Positions 45,581-56,794 of a stretch of DNA of 61,505 nt are shown piece after piece. Both the position numbers and the translations under genes were made by a program. Positions within the stretch are counted from its first letter, which is position 1. Each line of letters begins with the position of its first letter. The notes under the pieces were generated by a model. It worked only from the letters and a program-made list of their open reading frames with translations. It searched no databases and was not told where the DNA came from. The stretch is from Muricoccus harenae (GTDB lineage: Bacteria; Pseudomonadota; Alphaproteobacteria; Acetobacterales; Acetobacteraceae): positions 6,211 through 67,715 of the forward strand of contig NZ_WWDL01000032.1 in assembly GCF_009848505.1 (NCBI RefSeq), given 5' to 3'.

Positions 45581-46544
45581 AGAAGAGCAAACCTTTCCTC
45601 AACATTCCGTGCACGCCCTTCTCTCCGTTCACGGTTTGAGTCACCCGGAAATCCACCGCGAGCGAGCAGAACTGGTAGGCATCGGCGGGCGAGAGATTCG
45701 TGCGCGACGCGATGAAGGCGATCATCTCGCGCAGCGCCTGCTTCATGGCAAGGTCCAGGTCCTCGTTCATTCCCATAGTGATGAAGTGGGTCGGGGTTTC
45801 AGCGCGTGGAAAGCGCAGGATCGGATCGCGCGCGCCGCCGCCCTTCTCGACATCCAGGCGGAAGGTGCCGGTCAGGCAGGTTTCGAGCGCGTTGATGCAG
45901 ACCTCGCCATCGCCCTGCACGCCATGCCCGTCACCGGCCGAGAAGCGCGCGCCCGGGACATGCACGGGCAGCCAGAGGGTGGTGCCCTCCACCAGCTCCT
46001 TGTTGTCAAGGTTGCCGCCATGCGCGCGCGGCTCCTTCGTCGCGATGCGGCCCCATTCCCGGGGCGGCGCCACGCCCATCACGCCGAAGAAGGGCGCGAG
46101 CGGCAGGGTGATGCCGCCGCCCATCGGCAGCAGGCCCGTCTTCGCCGCGCGATCCACCGGGATGTGCAGCATGCGGCGGAAGGGGAAGTCCTCCGGCAGC
46201 GTGCCCATCAGGGGGCGGAAGCCGCAGAAGCCCCAATCGGCGCCCAGCTCGATCTTCTCGATCTCCACGCGCAGCGCATCGCCCGGCTCCGCGCCGCGCA
46301 CCTCCACGGGGCCGGTGATGATGTGCCCGGTCTGGCCGATCGCATTGGCCGCCTGGATCGCGCGCAAGGCCTCCGGCACCGTCAGCCCTGACTCCGGACC
46401 GGGAATGGCATCGCCCTGGCCCGAGACGCATTCCAGCGTCACCCGCTCGCCGGCCGCGATGCTCGCCACCGGCGGGAAGGCCGCATCGAAGACGCCGATG
46501 CGCGTGGTCTGCGGGCTCGCGGGAACGAAATGCGGATCGGCCAT
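45579..46544 (-). CDS. Acetamidase/formamidase family protein
   Basis: 321 aa from the ATG at 46544, preferred because GGAG lies 7 nt upstream (ATG 46556 is the alternative). It follows the FmdA/AmdA fold: LECVSGQGDAIPGPESG, ITGPVEVRGAEPGDALRVEI, GFCGFRPLMG, GGITLPLAPFFGVMG and VPGARFSAGDGHGVQGDGEV. These enzymes hydrolyse short amides to acid and ammonia. It is divergent from a Bug binding protein at 46762, suggesting that a small amide or acid is bound by that protein. Cytoplasmic. Confidence 0.86.
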   Translation of the reverse strand: MADPHFVPASPQTTRIGVFDAAFPPVASIAAGERVTLECVSGQGDAIPGPESGLTVPEALRAIQAANAIGQTGHIITGPVEVRGAEPGDALRVEIEKIELGADWGFCGFRPLMGTLPEDFPFRRMLHIPVDRAAKTGLLPMGGGITLPLAPFFGVMGVAPPREWGRIATKEPRAHGGNLDNKELVEGTTLWLPVHVPGARFSAGDGHGVQGDGEVCINALETCLTGTFRLDVEKGGGARDPILRFPRAETPTHFITMGMNEDLDLAMKQALREMIAFIASRTNLSPADAYQFCSLAVDFRVTQTVNGEKGVHGMLRKGLLF

Positions 46545-46761
46545 CGGGGTCTCCATCGTCGTGCGCAGTGTTACCCGGTGCAGCCGGCTTGGCGAGACGT
46601 GCCAGGGATCGTTTCCAAGTAATCCGCCCCGGTCGGGGATTGCGAGGCAAGGCCTTCCGGGATCACCCGATGTTGCGCTTGCGATTCCACCCATCCCGCT
46701 GTCAGCCTGCACGGAGCGGCCCGCACCAGACGGGACCGCAGAGAATGGGAAACGATCCAGG

Positions 46762-47739
46762 ATGTTCCGCCGCACCCTGCTGGCCGCGACGCCGGCTCTC
46801 CTCGCCGCTCCCGCCATTCGCCCCGCCTGGGCGCAGGCCGGGTCCTTCAACCGCCCGCTGCGGCTGATCGTGCCTTTTGCCGCGGGCGGCACCAGCGACA
46901 TTCTCGCGCGGCTGATCGCGCCGAAGCTCACCGAGGTGCTCGGGCAGAGCGTGGTGGTGGAGAACCGCAGCGGCGCGAACGGCAATATAGGCGCCGATGC
47001 CGTGGCCAAGGCGCCGAAGGATGGGCACACGCTGCTGCTGACGGATGCGGCGAGCCTGGCGATCGCGCCGGCGCTGGTGCCCAGCCTTTCCTACAACCCG
47101 ATGCGGGATCTCGCGCCGGTCACCGTGGTGGCCTTCGCGCCCTATATCGTGGCAGTGCATCCGAGCGTCGAGGCGAACAACCTCGCCGAGTTGGCCGCGC
47201 TGGCGAAGCGGCGCAAGCTGAACCTGGCGCATAGCGGCGTCGGCTCCGGGCCGCACATGACCGGGCTGGTGCTGGGCAAGCAGATCGGGATCGAGTGGGA
47301 ATACGTGCCCTATCGCGGCGGCGCGCCGGCGGTGCAGGCGGTGGCGCAGGGCGATTGCCAGGCGGTGCTGAACGGCGCGACGGCGACGCAGCCCTTCGTC
47401 ACCTCTGGCCAGCTTAAGGCGCTTGCGGTCAGCGGCACGACGCGCCTGCCCGCCCTGCCGGACAAGCCGACCTTCGCCGAATTGAAAATGCCGGAGATGC
47501 TGGTGCAGAGCGGCACCTGGCAGGGGCTGTTCGCGACCGCCGGCACGCCGCAACCAGTCGTGGCCGCGCTGAACCGTGCGGTGGTAACAGCGCTGGGCGA
47601 TCCCGCCACTGCCTCGCGCATCGGCGAGATCGGTGGCGAGGTGCGGACCACCTCCCCGGAGGATTTCGCAAAGTGGTTCGCCGGCAACACCGATGCCTGG
47701 GGCCGGGTGGTGCAGGAGAACGACGTGCGGCTGGATTGA
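46762..47739 (+). CDS. Bug/TctC-type substrate-binding protein
   Basis: 325 aa. Signal sequence (RRTLLAATPALLAAPAI... AWAQ), LRLIVPFAAGGTSDILARL, VVVENRSGANGNIGADAVAK and VPYRGGAPAVQAVAQGD are the Bug landmarks. Length is normal. No TctA/TctB genes adjoin it. The 217-nt gap to the divergent acetamidase/formamidase gene suggests joint control, with no regulator nearby. Confidence 0.88.
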   Translation: MFRRTLLAATPALLAAPAIRPAWAQAGSFNRPLRLIVPFAAGGTSDILARLIAPKLTEVLGQSVVVENRSGANGNIGADAVAKAPKDGHTLLLTDAASLAIAPALVPSLSYNPMRDLAPVTVVAFAPYIVAVHPSVEANNLAELAALAKRRKLNLAHSGVGSGPHMTGLVLGKQIGIEWEYVPYRGGAPAVQAVAQGDCQAVLNGATATQPFVTSGQLKALAVSGTTRLPALPDKPTFAELKMPEMLVQSGTWQGLFATAGTPQPVVAALNRAVVTALGDPATASRIGEIGGEVRTTSPEDFAKWFAGNTDAWGRVVQENDVRLD

Positions 47740-47820
47740 CGCCCGCCGGCCGATCCCGCGCGGGACCGACCGGAAACATGGCGGAGCGTTCGACATGAAG
47801 GCGAGTGAAGGGAAGGAGCC

Positions 47821-49032
47821 CTAGCGCCGCCCGAACTTCTGCGACAGCAGGAGGCCGAGTGCCAGCATGCCGGCGCCGCAGACGAGCAGCGCCGGCCCCG
47901 CCCCCAGCACGGCCAGCGCCGTCCCGAACAGCACCGGCCCCAGCGACTGCCCCGCGAAGAAGGAGAAGGCGTGCAGCGCGACGGCCGAGCCGCGCGCCTT
48001 GGGCGCCACCTCGGTCACGCGGTTCTGGATGGAGTTGTGCATCCCGAAGAAGCCCATGCCGATGGCGAACATCCCCGCCACCACCGGCCACAGCCCGGGC
48101 GAGCCGCCGGCGCCCGCGATCCATCCGGTCGCGGCGATGGCGGCGAAGCCGAGCCCCGTCAGCAGCCCGGCCAGGCGGAGCATCATGGGCACGCCAAGGC
48201 GGGTGAGCAGCGGCCGCGCGACGAAGGTATAGGCCACCCCCGCCGCCCCGAAGGCGCCGAGCGCCAGCCCCGCCTGCACTGGCCCGCCGATCCCCCAGCC
48301 CGCCATCAGCGCCGCGACATAGGGGAAAATCCCGAAGGTGAAGAGGCCTTCCACCGCCACGGCCATGTAAAGGAGGCGGGCGGCGGGCAGGCGGATGATC
48401 TCCACGTAGCGTTGCATGGAAGCCGCGGCATCGAGCCGGGCGGGCGGCGGATCGGGTTCCCGCCGGAGGTCGAGCCAGAGCACCAGGCCGACGGCGAGGA
48501 CCATGCTCGCCCCGCCGGCGATGATGCCGCGCCAATCCACCACTCCATGGACAAGGCCCGAAAGCATGCCGCCGGCGATCTGCCCGCCCATGCCGAAGGC
48601 GCTCATCCGGCTGAGGACCACCTGCCGCTGGGCCAGGGGCACGCGATCCCCGAAGGTCGCGATGACGAGGGGGTAGACGCCCCCCGCCGCCGCCCCGGCC
48701 AGCGCACGAGCGACGAAGAGGAAGCCCAGCGCCGGCGCCAGGGCGCAGGCCACCAGCGCAACGCCCGTGAAGACTGCGGCGATGGCGATGATGCGGCGCT
48801 TGCCCAGCGCGTCGCCCACCGGCCCCAGGATGGGCTGGATCAGCGCATAGGGCAGGGTGAAGGCCGAGGCGAGGAGGGCGACCGTGTCGATGCCCACCGC
48901 GAAGTCCCGCGCGATCTCCGGCAGGATGGGATCAAGGCTGCGGGCGGCAAGATTGGTCGCGAAGACCGTCAGGCCATAGAGGGCGACGAGGCGGCGGATG
49001 CGGACGGCTTCCGCGTCGGTCGGGACGGTCAT
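47821..49032 (-). CDS. MFS transporter
   Basis: 403 aa, about 12 hydrophobic helices. N-terminal half: LYGLTVFATNLAARSLDPIL, then LASAFTLPYALIQPILGPVGDALGKRR (motif A). The type resembles the AraJ/DHA1-like sugar or drug group (YPLVIATFGDRVPLAQRQ). Substrate unknown. It is 94 nt downstream of the rutB-like gene on the same strand and could be cotranscribed. Confidence 0.82.
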   Translation of the reverse strand: MTVPTDAEAVRIRRLVALYGLTVFATNLAARSLDPILPEIARDFAVGIDTVALLASAFTLPYALIQPILGPVGDALGKRRIIAIAAVFTGVALVACALAPALGFLFVARALAGAAAGGVYPLVIATFGDRVPLAQRQVVLSRMSAFGMGGQIAGGMLSGLVHGVVDWRGIIAGGASMVLAVGLVLWLDLRREPDPPPARLDAAASMQRYVEIIRLPAARLLYMAVAVEGLFTFGIFPYVAALMAGWGIGGPVQAGLALGAFGAAGVAYTFVARPLLTRLGVPMMLRLAGLLTGLGFAAIAATGWIAGAGGSPGLWPVVAGMFAIGMGFFGMHNSIQNRVTEVAPKARGSAVALHAFSFFAGQSLGPVLFGTALAVLGAGPALLVCGAGMLALGLLLSQKFGRR

Positions 49033-49126
49033 GCGGCCGGAAGGGTGGGGTCGGTTGCCGCATTGCGCCAGACCCGGCGGCGCGGATCTGCGATGCGCAG
49101 CCGGGGCTGGCCGGGGCCGGCGCGCC

Positions 49127-49837
49127 TCAGCGGGCCAGGGCCGTCACCGCCGCGGTGGTGGTCACCCAGCCGAAGAAGGTGCGGACATTGAACACCGTCG
49201 CGTCATGCACGTAGCGCGGGCCGCCCTGCCAGCAGGCGTCCTCGACCAGCACGGGCCAGAACTCGCGGTGGAAGGCCTCGCGCAAAGTGCTCTCGACGCA
49301 GACATTGGTGGCGACGCCGCAGAACAGGATGTCGCGGATGCCGCGCGCCCGCAGCATCGCCTCCAACTGCGTGCCATTGAAGCCGCCGTAGCGCGGCTTC
49401 TGAATGAGGATATCGCCCGGGGCGCGCTGCATCTGCGGCACAAGGGCGTAATCCCAGGTGCCCTTGGCCAGCAGGCTTCCCTGCAGCTCCGGCTGCTCGC
49501 GCATCAGGCGCAGCGCGTTGGACTTCCAGTGGTTAGGCGAACCCGGGCCGCCGGCCTCGATCCCCTCGGCGTCCCAGCCGTTCTGGAACCAGACGATGGT
49601 GATGCCGAGCATCCGCGCGGCCGCCACCACCTCCGTCACCTTGCCGATGACCGATTGCGCGCCGGACAGGTCGAAGCCCGCCTTGTCGAGATAGCCGTCC
49701 TTCGAGGCATAGGCGTTCTGCATGTCCACCACGATCAGGGCGGTCCGGGCGGGCAGGATCGGGAAGGCCTCCGGCTCGGCGGGCAGGAGAAGGTCGCCCG
49801 CCGCGCGCGGGAGGATCTGGGGGGTGCGGTCGCTCAT
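49127..49837 (-). CDS. rutB: Isochorismatase-family amidohydrolase, RutB-like (ureidoacrylate/peroxyureidoacrylate)
   Basis: 236 aa from the ATG at 49837. Strong likeness to RutB: TALIVVDMQNAYASKDGYLD (catalytic Asp), IVWFQNGWD, GGPGSPNHWKSNAL, GSLLAKGTWDYALV (Lys), KPRYGGFNGTQL and FCGVATNVCVESTL (nucleophile Cys). RutB cleaves ureidoacrylate in uracil degradation, but no rutA, C or D is present, so this may act on a related carbamoyl compound. It overlaps the preceding hypothetical gene by 4 nt (ATGA). Confidence 0.85.
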   Translation of the reverse strand: MSDRTPQILPRAAGDLLLPAEPEAFPILPARTALIVVDMQNAYASKDGYLDKAGFDLSGAQSVIGKVTEVVAAARMLGITIVWFQNGWDAEGIEAGGPGSPNHWKSNALRLMREQPELQGSLLAKGTWDYALVPQMQRAPGDILIQKPRYGGFNGTQLEAMLRARGIRDILFCGVATNVCVESTLREAFHREFWPVLVEDACWQGGPRYVHDATVFNVRTFFGWVTTTAAVTALAR

Positions 49838-50315
49838 CGCAGGGCATCCTCGAGCCGCGCCAGGCGACGGCCTTCCAATTCGTTCATCGTCCGGCGCGTG
49901 GGGTAGAGTTCCTCCAGTTCCGGGCTGGCCTCGTTGCCAAGCACGATACCGTGGCATGTCCAGGCATAGAGGGCCACGGCGCCACCGTTCGCCGCCTCCT
50001 GCACTTCGAGCCCCGGATCGAGCGGCTGCTTCCACCACCCTCCGTCGCGGCGCACCAGCAGCGCCGGCCGGGTGCCGGAGCAGAGGATCTGGAGCTGTTC
50101 CTCCGTGCCCCGATCCTCGCCGCGCCCACGGGGATGGGCGCTCGCCCACCAGCGCACCCGCAGGTGGCGGAGCAGGCCGGCCGGGCCTGCTCCGCCGATT
50201 TCGTCATCCAGCACGCGGAACCAGATGCAGGAGTCTTCGGAGCAGGGGCCCTGTACGGGGGGAGAGACCGCCTCGGCACGCGTGACCAGCAGCAGCAGCG
50301 CGAAAAGGACCGCAA

Positions 50316-50319
<4 letters not shown>
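49834..50319 (-). CDS. Exported hypothetical protein between acs and rutB
   Basis: 161 aa if started at TTG 50319, overlapping the acs stop (TTGA). No ATG or GTG fits the signal-like start [18 protein letters not shown]. The mature part has cysteines ([36 protein letters not shown]) and tryptophans in WWASAHPRG and [11 protein letters not shown]. No family recognised. It overlaps rutB by 4 nt too, so acs, this gene and rutB are translationally coupled. Confidence 0.6.
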
Positions 50320-52253
<1,934 letters not shown>

Positions 52254-52410
52254 GACGGCGGTCCTCCGGGGGCTCGGCCCTTGGGGTCCCATCGTCGCCG
52301 CCTGTGGGGGGGCGTCAAGGCCGGGGGCGCCTTCCCCCTGGGCCTGTTCCGTTTTGTCCGGCGGCGGCAGGCTCCCCGGGGTTCCCCCAGGGCCGGCCGC
52401 CTGCCGTGGT

Positions 52411-52731
52411 TCAGCGGTGGTAGTGCGGGCGGGCGTGCCGGTAGTAGCGCGGCGGCGGGCCGTAATGGCGCCGATGCGCGTGGTGGCGCCGCCAATGGGG
52501 CGGGGGCGGCGGGCGGTGCCAATGGCGATGGCGGGGGCCGTAATAGGGGCGCGGCGGCGGGCCCCACTGCACCGGCACCAGCTGGGCCTCGGGGGCGCCG
52601 ATGGCGAGCACGGCATGGACCGTCTGCGCTTCCGCGGCCGGGGCCGCCACGAGGACGGGCGCCCCGATCAGCGCGCCGAGGATGAGGGCCCTCCGGGCCC
52701 AGGAACCGAGCTTGGCGAGGCGTTCCCGCAT
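52411..52731 (-). CDS. Small exported His/Pro/Arg-rich protein
   Basis: 106 aa. Signal peptide ([19 protein letters not shown], cleavage near AEAQ), then a short hydrophobic part ([15 protein letters not shown]) and a tail of HRH, PPPP and RYY runs (residues about 60-106). Such histidine- and proline-rich exported proteins are common in this family of bacteria and may bind metal; there is no conserved domain. Lone gene. Confidence 0.55.
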   Translation of the reverse strand: MRERLAKLGSWARRALILGALIGAPVLVAAPAAEAQTVHAVLAIGAPEAQLVPVQWGPPPRPYYGPRHRHWHRPPPPPHWRRHHAHRRHYGPPPRYYRHARPHYHR

Positions 52732-52884
52732 GGTGACTTCCTCTCTCTCTGTCGGACCAGGTGGTCCCTCTCTGCATGGGATTGAACGCCGCGATCCGGG
52801 CAGGGGCGCGACGGGAATACGGCAGAGAGGGGGCGAGATCGCCCCCGGAGTTGCGGTCCCGGCCCGGTCGGGAGGCGGAACCGG

Positions 52885-53730
52885 TCAGCCTGAAAGGCTC
52901 TCCAGGAAGGCGCGCGTCGAGCTTCCGCAGAGCCGTCCGCGTTCGGCCGGCGGCAGGCCGGCATATTCGGCGCATGGCGCCTCAACCCCAAGGATGATGT
53001 CCGGCGGAAGCGCGTCCAGGATATCCTTCAGTGGCAGTCGGCCCTTCGGCGAATCCGGATAGAAGCGGTTGCCGCGCGCCTCTGCGCGCAAGGCGTCGGT
53101 GCCGGATGGTCGCTCGCCGCCTGCCTGGCAGATCTGGCAGTAGTCCAGCCGCGCCGGGTCGATGCCGCGCAACGCCTCCGGCGTGCCGCCCGAACGGATC
53201 AGGTGCAGGGCATCAATCAGGATGCCGGCATTGGCGTGCCCGGCCCGGCTAACCAGGCGCAGGGCAGCCTCGATGGTCCCGGTCTGGCAATAGGGGATCA
53301 GCTCCAGCATCGGCTTGATGCCGAAGGGCTGCGCCGCTTCGCAGAGCCGCGCGAAGTTCTCCGCCGCGCGCGCCTCGTCCGGATCGTTGCCGACGGTCAG
53401 CAGATGGCTCGCGCCCAGGCGCTGCCCGGTCTCCAGCACGGGGATCAGGCGATCCATCGCCGTTTCCGCGGTGAGCCAGACCGCCTCCACGTCGAGAATG
53501 CGAAGCCCGGTGTCGCGCAGCCTGGACTCGATCCGCCGGATCAGGGCTTCATTCCCGACCACGGGCAGGATCCGGTCCGTCGGCATCGGCGCGACGATGC
53601 GCAGGCCGAGCATGTCGAAGCCGCCCGCCATGGCGGCATCGATCAGCGCCAGCGGATCGGCGTCCAGCACGGTGAGATGCGCGAGCGAGATCCGGCGCCG
53701 TGGCGCGCCTGGCCCTTCGGTCTCCGCCAT
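52885..53730 (-). CDS. Sugar phosphate isomerase/epimerase-type TIM-barrel protein
   Basis: 281 aa. AP-endonuclease-2/xylose-isomerase-like barrel: ISLAHLTVLDADPLALIDAA, FDMLGLRIVAPMP, GASHLLTVGNDPDEA, KPMLELIPYCQT and NAGILIDALHLIRSGG supply the metal-binding Glu/Asp/His pattern. Substrate unknown. It lies 10 nt downstream of a Bug protein gene on the same strand, so it may act on the compound that protein binds. Confidence 0.8.
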   Translation of the reverse strand: MAETEGPGAPRRRISLAHLTVLDADPLALIDAAMAGGFDMLGLRIVAPMPTDRILPVVGNEALIRRIESRLRDTGLRILDVEAVWLTAETAMDRLIPVLETGQRLGASHLLTVGNDPDEARAAENFARLCEAAQPFGIKPMLELIPYCQTGTIEAALRLVSRAGHANAGILIDALHLIRSGGTPEALRGIDPARLDYCQICQAGGERPSGTDALRAEARGNRFYPDSPKGRLPLKDILDALPPDIILGVEAPCAEYAGLPPAERGRLCGSSTRAFLESLSG

Positions 53731-53739
53731 TCCCCGCCC

Positions 53740-54708
53740 CTATTGCTGGACGCGGATGTTGCGCTCGCGGATGAGCTTGCCCCAGCGCGCGTTCTCCCGG
53801 GCCAGATAGGCAGGGAACTCGTCCGGCGTGCCGATGGTGGCCACCACCGCCTGCTGCGCCAGCTTCTCCTGCATGTCCGGGGCACGCAGCGCCGCGGCTG
53901 CGGCGGCCTGCAGGCGCGCGGTCACCGCGGCTGGCGTGCCGGCCGGGGCGAGCAGCGCGAATTCGGTGGCGCATTCGTAGTCCGGGTAGCCGGACTCGGC
54001 GATGCTGGGGATCTCGGGCAGCAGCGGGCTGCGCTCGCGCGTGGTGACGGCGATGGCGCGCAGGTCGCCGGACCGCGCGAAGGGCAATGCCACGGCGGCG
54101 TCAACGCTGGTGAACTGCACCTCTCCGGCGAGCACCGCCTGCACCGCCGGCGCATTGCCGCGATAGGTGACATCCGTGACCTCGATGCCGGCCATGCCGA
54201 GCAGCATCTCGGTGGCCAGATGCGTCGTGCTGCCGGCGCCGGCCGAGCCGTAGCTCAGCTTGCCAGGCGCCGCCTTGGCGCGCGCGACCAGCCCCTGCAC
54301 ATCGGTGATCCCAAGCTTGGGGGACACGCAGAGCAGCAGCGGCGTGGAGAGAATCAGCCCGATCGGCGCGAAGGCCGTGACGTTGTCATAGGGAAGGGGA
54401 AGGAGGTGCGGCACCATGGCGTAGGTGGCGCTGGCGGCGAAGAGGATGGTGTTGCCGTCCGGCCGGGCGCGCGCGACGGCGGAATGGCCGATCATGCCGG
54501 AGGCGCCGGGCCGGTTCTCTACCACGAAGGATTGGCCGAGATCCTGGGAGAGCTTCTGCGCCAGCAGACGCGCCAGTGTGTCGGCGGAGCCGCCGGGCGC
54601 CCAGGGAACGATGATCGTCACCGGCCCCCGCGCGGCATCCTGCGCCCGGGCACGCCCCGCACCCGCCAGGCCGAGGGATGCGAGGCCAAGGCCACGTCGT
54701 GAGAGCAT
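53740..54708 (-). CDS. Bug/TctC-type substrate-binding protein
   Basis: 322 aa from the ATG at 54708, with GAGGAA 6 nt upstream. It starts MLSRRGLGLASLGLAGAGRA with AQ cleavage and has the Bug motifs VTIIVPWAPGGSADTLARL, VVENRPGASGMIGHSAVA, YGSAGAGSTTHLATEML and VTYRGNAPAVQAVLAGE. Third orphan Bug gene in the window. Operon with the downstream sugar-isomerase-like gene. Confidence 0.88.
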   Translation of the reverse strand: MLSRRGLGLASLGLAGAGRARAQDAARGPVTIIVPWAPGGSADTLARLLAQKLSQDLGQSFVVENRPGASGMIGHSAVARARPDGNTILFAASATYAMVPHLLPLPYDNVTAFAPIGLILSTPLLLCVSPKLGITDVQGLVARAKAAPGKLSYGSAGAGSTTHLATEMLLGMAGIEVTDVTYRGNAPAVQAVLAGEVQFTSVDAAVALPFARSGDLRAIAVTTRERSPLLPEIPSIAESGYPDYECATEFALLAPAGTPAAVTARLQAAAAAALRAPDMQEKLAQQAVVATIGTPDEFPAYLARENARWGKLIRERNIRVQQ

Positions 54709-54817
54709 GCTCGTTTCCTCCGCGTCGCGACTGTTCCAACGCGGTCGCAACCTTTGCCCCATCATGATCCCCGGGATGGCGGAAGCAATCCCGATGTCAT
54801 GGGCTCAGGGGAGGGCC

Positions 54818-55168
54818 CTAGATCCCCTCCGGCACCACCACGGTGACCCTGCCATCCTCCTCCACCCTGGCTTCCACCCCCTCCAGCGCATCCCCCGCGC
54901 AGGGGCCGGAGACGCAGAAGCCATCCTCGATCCGGAAGCGCGCGCCATGGGCGGTGCAGACGAGGTGGCGCCGGGCGCCGTCGAGGAAGCGGTCCGGCAG
55001 GCTTTCGAGCGGGATGCCGATATGCGGGCAGGAATTCACGTAGACATGCACCGTCCCGCCGCGCCGGACGGCGACCAGCCCTGTGAAGCAGCCGGGCGGG
55101 GGCGGGAAGCCGCGCGCCTGGCCATCCGGGATGTCCTCCAGGCGGCAGAGGATGCGCGTCTCCGTCAA
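54818..55168 (-). CDS. Rieske 2Fe-2S protein
   Basis: 116 aa. It has the two halves of a Rieske cluster site: SCPHIGIPL (C-x-H) and LVCTAHGARF (C-x2-H), like the ferredoxin component of dioxygenases and nitrite-reductase small subunits. It has no transmembrane helix. It overlaps the EVE-domain gene by 4 nt (ATGA), which in turn overlaps the YciI-like gene, so the three form one operon. Partner oxygenase or reductase is not seen. Confidence 0.87.
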   Translation of the reverse strand: MTETRILCRLEDIPDGQARGFPPPPGCFTGLVAVRRGGTVHVYVNSCPHIGIPLESLPDRFLDGARRHLVCTAHGARFRIEDGFCVSGPCAGDALEGVEARVEEDGRVTVVVPEGI

Positions 55169-55575
55169 AGCCCCGCCATGTCCGAGATGATCGCCCAGTG
55201 CTCCGGCGAGACGGGCACGACGGAAAGTCGAGACTGGCGGATCAGCGCCAGGCCTTCCAGCCGCGGCTCCGCCTTCATGGCGGCGAGCGTCACGGGCCTG
55301 GGCACGGGCTTCACGGCGCGCATGTCCACGCAGGCCCAGCGGCCGGATTCCTCGGTGGGATCAGGGTAGGCCTCGCGCGCCACCTCCACGATGCCGACGA
55401 TCTCGCGGCCCTCGTTGGAATGGTAGAAGAAGGCGCGGTCGCCTTTCTTCATGGCGCGCAGGTTGTTCGCGGCCTGGGCGTTGCGCACGCCCGTCCAGGG
55501 CTCGACCTTGTTCTTCACCTGCTGGTCCCAGGAGAAGGCGTCGGGCTCGCTCTTCACCAGCCAGTAGGCGGTCAT
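55165..55575 (-). CDS. EVE domain-containing protein
   Basis: 136 aa, nearly all one EVE (PUA-like) domain: YWLVKSEPDAFSWDQQVKN, WTGVRNAQAANNLRAMKKGD, AFFYHSNEGREIVG and ARESYP-like region. Stand-alone EVE proteins are thought to bind modified nucleic acid bases. Translationally coupled with the YciI-like gene upstream and the Rieske gene downstream. Confidence 0.88.
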   Translation of the reverse strand: MTAYWLVKSEPDAFSWDQQVKNKVEPWTGVRNAQAANNLRAMKKGDRAFFYHSNEGREIVGIVEVAREAYPDPTEESGRWACVDMRAVKPVPRPVTLAAMKAEPRLEGLALIRQSRLSVVPVSPEHWAIISDMAGL

Positions 55576-55865
55576 GCCACGCGCGCGCCGTCGCGGAAGA
55601 CCTCGCGGAAGGCATGGACGGTCTGGGTGGCGAAGACATCCGCCTCCCAGAAGGGATCGGCCTTGGCGAAGGCCCTGGCGGTCTCGAGGTCCGGCTGCTC
55701 GGTCACGACGATGCTGCCGCGCTGCTTGCCCTCCTCGTCGAGCAGCGGGCCGACATAGCGGAGCACGGGCGCGGCCGCCTCCAGCCAGACGAGATGCTTC
55801 TGGCGGGCGGCCAGGCGGCGCTCCAGCGCGTCCGGCTTGTCATGGCTGACGATGGCGAAGAGCAA
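55572..55865 (-). CDS. YciI family protein
   Basis: 97 aa. It shows the YciI dimeric ferredoxin-like fold: MLFAIVSHDKPDALERRLA, RQKHLVWLEAA with the conserved His, GSIVVTEQPDLETARAFAKA and DPFWEADVF. Function in most relatives is unknown. It overlaps the EVE gene by 4 nt and begins the operon YciI-EVE-Rieske. Confidence 0.88.
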   Translation of the reverse strand: MLFAIVSHDKPDALERRLAARQKHLVWLEAAAPVLRYVGPLLDEEGKQRGSIVVTEQPDLETARAFAKADPFWEADVFATQTVHAFREVFRDGARVA

Positions 55866-56006
55866 GATGGCGATCCCCTGGATGCGGGCGAATCGCCGCC
55901 CGGCGGGCGCGCATGGAAACCCCGCCCGGCTGATGGTGCAACGGGGCGGTCCGCGTCCGCCAAGCCCGGGGTGACCCGGTCCACCGCTGTGGGAGCGAAG
56001 CGACGC

Positions 56007-56030
56007 GCCCGGCGGGTTCCGCCGCCGGGC
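56007..56030 (-). terminator. Hairpin downstream of HdeD-like gene
   Basis: A 9-bp stem GCCCGGCGG with its complement CCGCCGGGC and a 6-nt loop, 10 nt past the stop of the minus-strand HdeD-like gene. No U-run is seen. Confidence 0.5.
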
Positions 56031-56039
56031 CGATTGGTA

Positions 56040-56636
56040 CTAGCCCGGCGTCGGATCGTGGTGGACGCGGCGGAGGCGCAGGGCGAAGCCAATCAGCAGC
56101 GCGCCGCCGATCACCGCCTGGATGGCCACCACCCAGATCAGCGCCAGAAGCCCCGGCCCGGGCGACGCCGCCAGCCAGAGCCCCACCAGGACGCCCAGCG
56201 CGCCCCAGAGCCCCAGCATCCAGCTGCCGCTGCGCCAGGCGAGGACGATGCGGAAGATCCCCGTGGCGATAGACCAGGCCGCCACCAGCAGGACCAGCAC
56301 AATGGCCGAGGCGATCGGCATCATCAGCAGCACCACGGCCCCGGCGAGGGAGAGCAGCCCATCAAGCCAGAGCCATCCGGTGCCCCCCCGCGGCGTGCCC
56401 AGCATGGCGGGGCGGCCAGTGATCGCCTGCCAGAGGGTGAAGATGCCATCCAGCGCCAGCCAGGCGGCCAGGGTGCCGAGGATCACCGCGAGGCCCAGGC
56501 CCGGCGAGAGGAAGGCGAAGATGCCGAAGAGGATGGAGACGATCCCCCGGAGCAGGAGCAGCCACCAGCCGCCTGCGAGGGCGCGGATCACCCGGAAGCG
56601 CCCCTCGGCGGGGGTGGGCGAGGTGGTGGCGGACAT
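56040..56636 (-). CDS. HdeD-like membrane protein
   Basis: 198 aa from the ATG at 56636, with AAGGAG about 10 nt upstream. Six hydrophobic helices in the DUF308/HdeD pattern (WWLLLLRGIVSILFGIFAFL, LAVILGTLAAWLALDGIFTL, LAGAVVLLMMPIASAIVLVL, LWGALGVLVGLWLA). HdeD of E. coli protects against acid; the role here is inferred only from the family. Lone gene with a hairpin downstream. Confidence 0.82.
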   Translation of the reverse strand: MSATTSPTPAEGRFRVIRALAGGWWLLLLRGIVSILFGIFAFLSPGLGLAVILGTLAAWLALDGIFTLWQAITGRPAMLGTPRGGTGWLWLDGLLSLAGAVVLLMMPIASAIVLVLLVAAWSIATGIFRIVLAWRSGSWMLGLWGALGVLVGLWLAASPGPGLLALIWVVAIQAVIGGALLIGFALRLRRVHHDPTPG

Positions 56637-56794
56637 GGCGGTTGGCTCCTTCGCGGTTCCGCCCGTGCAGCGGCGCAACTCCGCCAAGGTTTCCGAAGGC
56701 CGCTTCCGACGCGTTCCGGTCCTGCTAACAGCCTTCCCGGGCCTCGGGACGCGCCATTACGATGGGCGCACGGATCGCCATGGAGGAAAGCGGC

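Noticed and set aside
49127-49837. Calling a complete rut pyrimidine operon
   Set aside because: Only the RutB-type gene is present; rutA, rutC, rutD and rutF were not found in the window.
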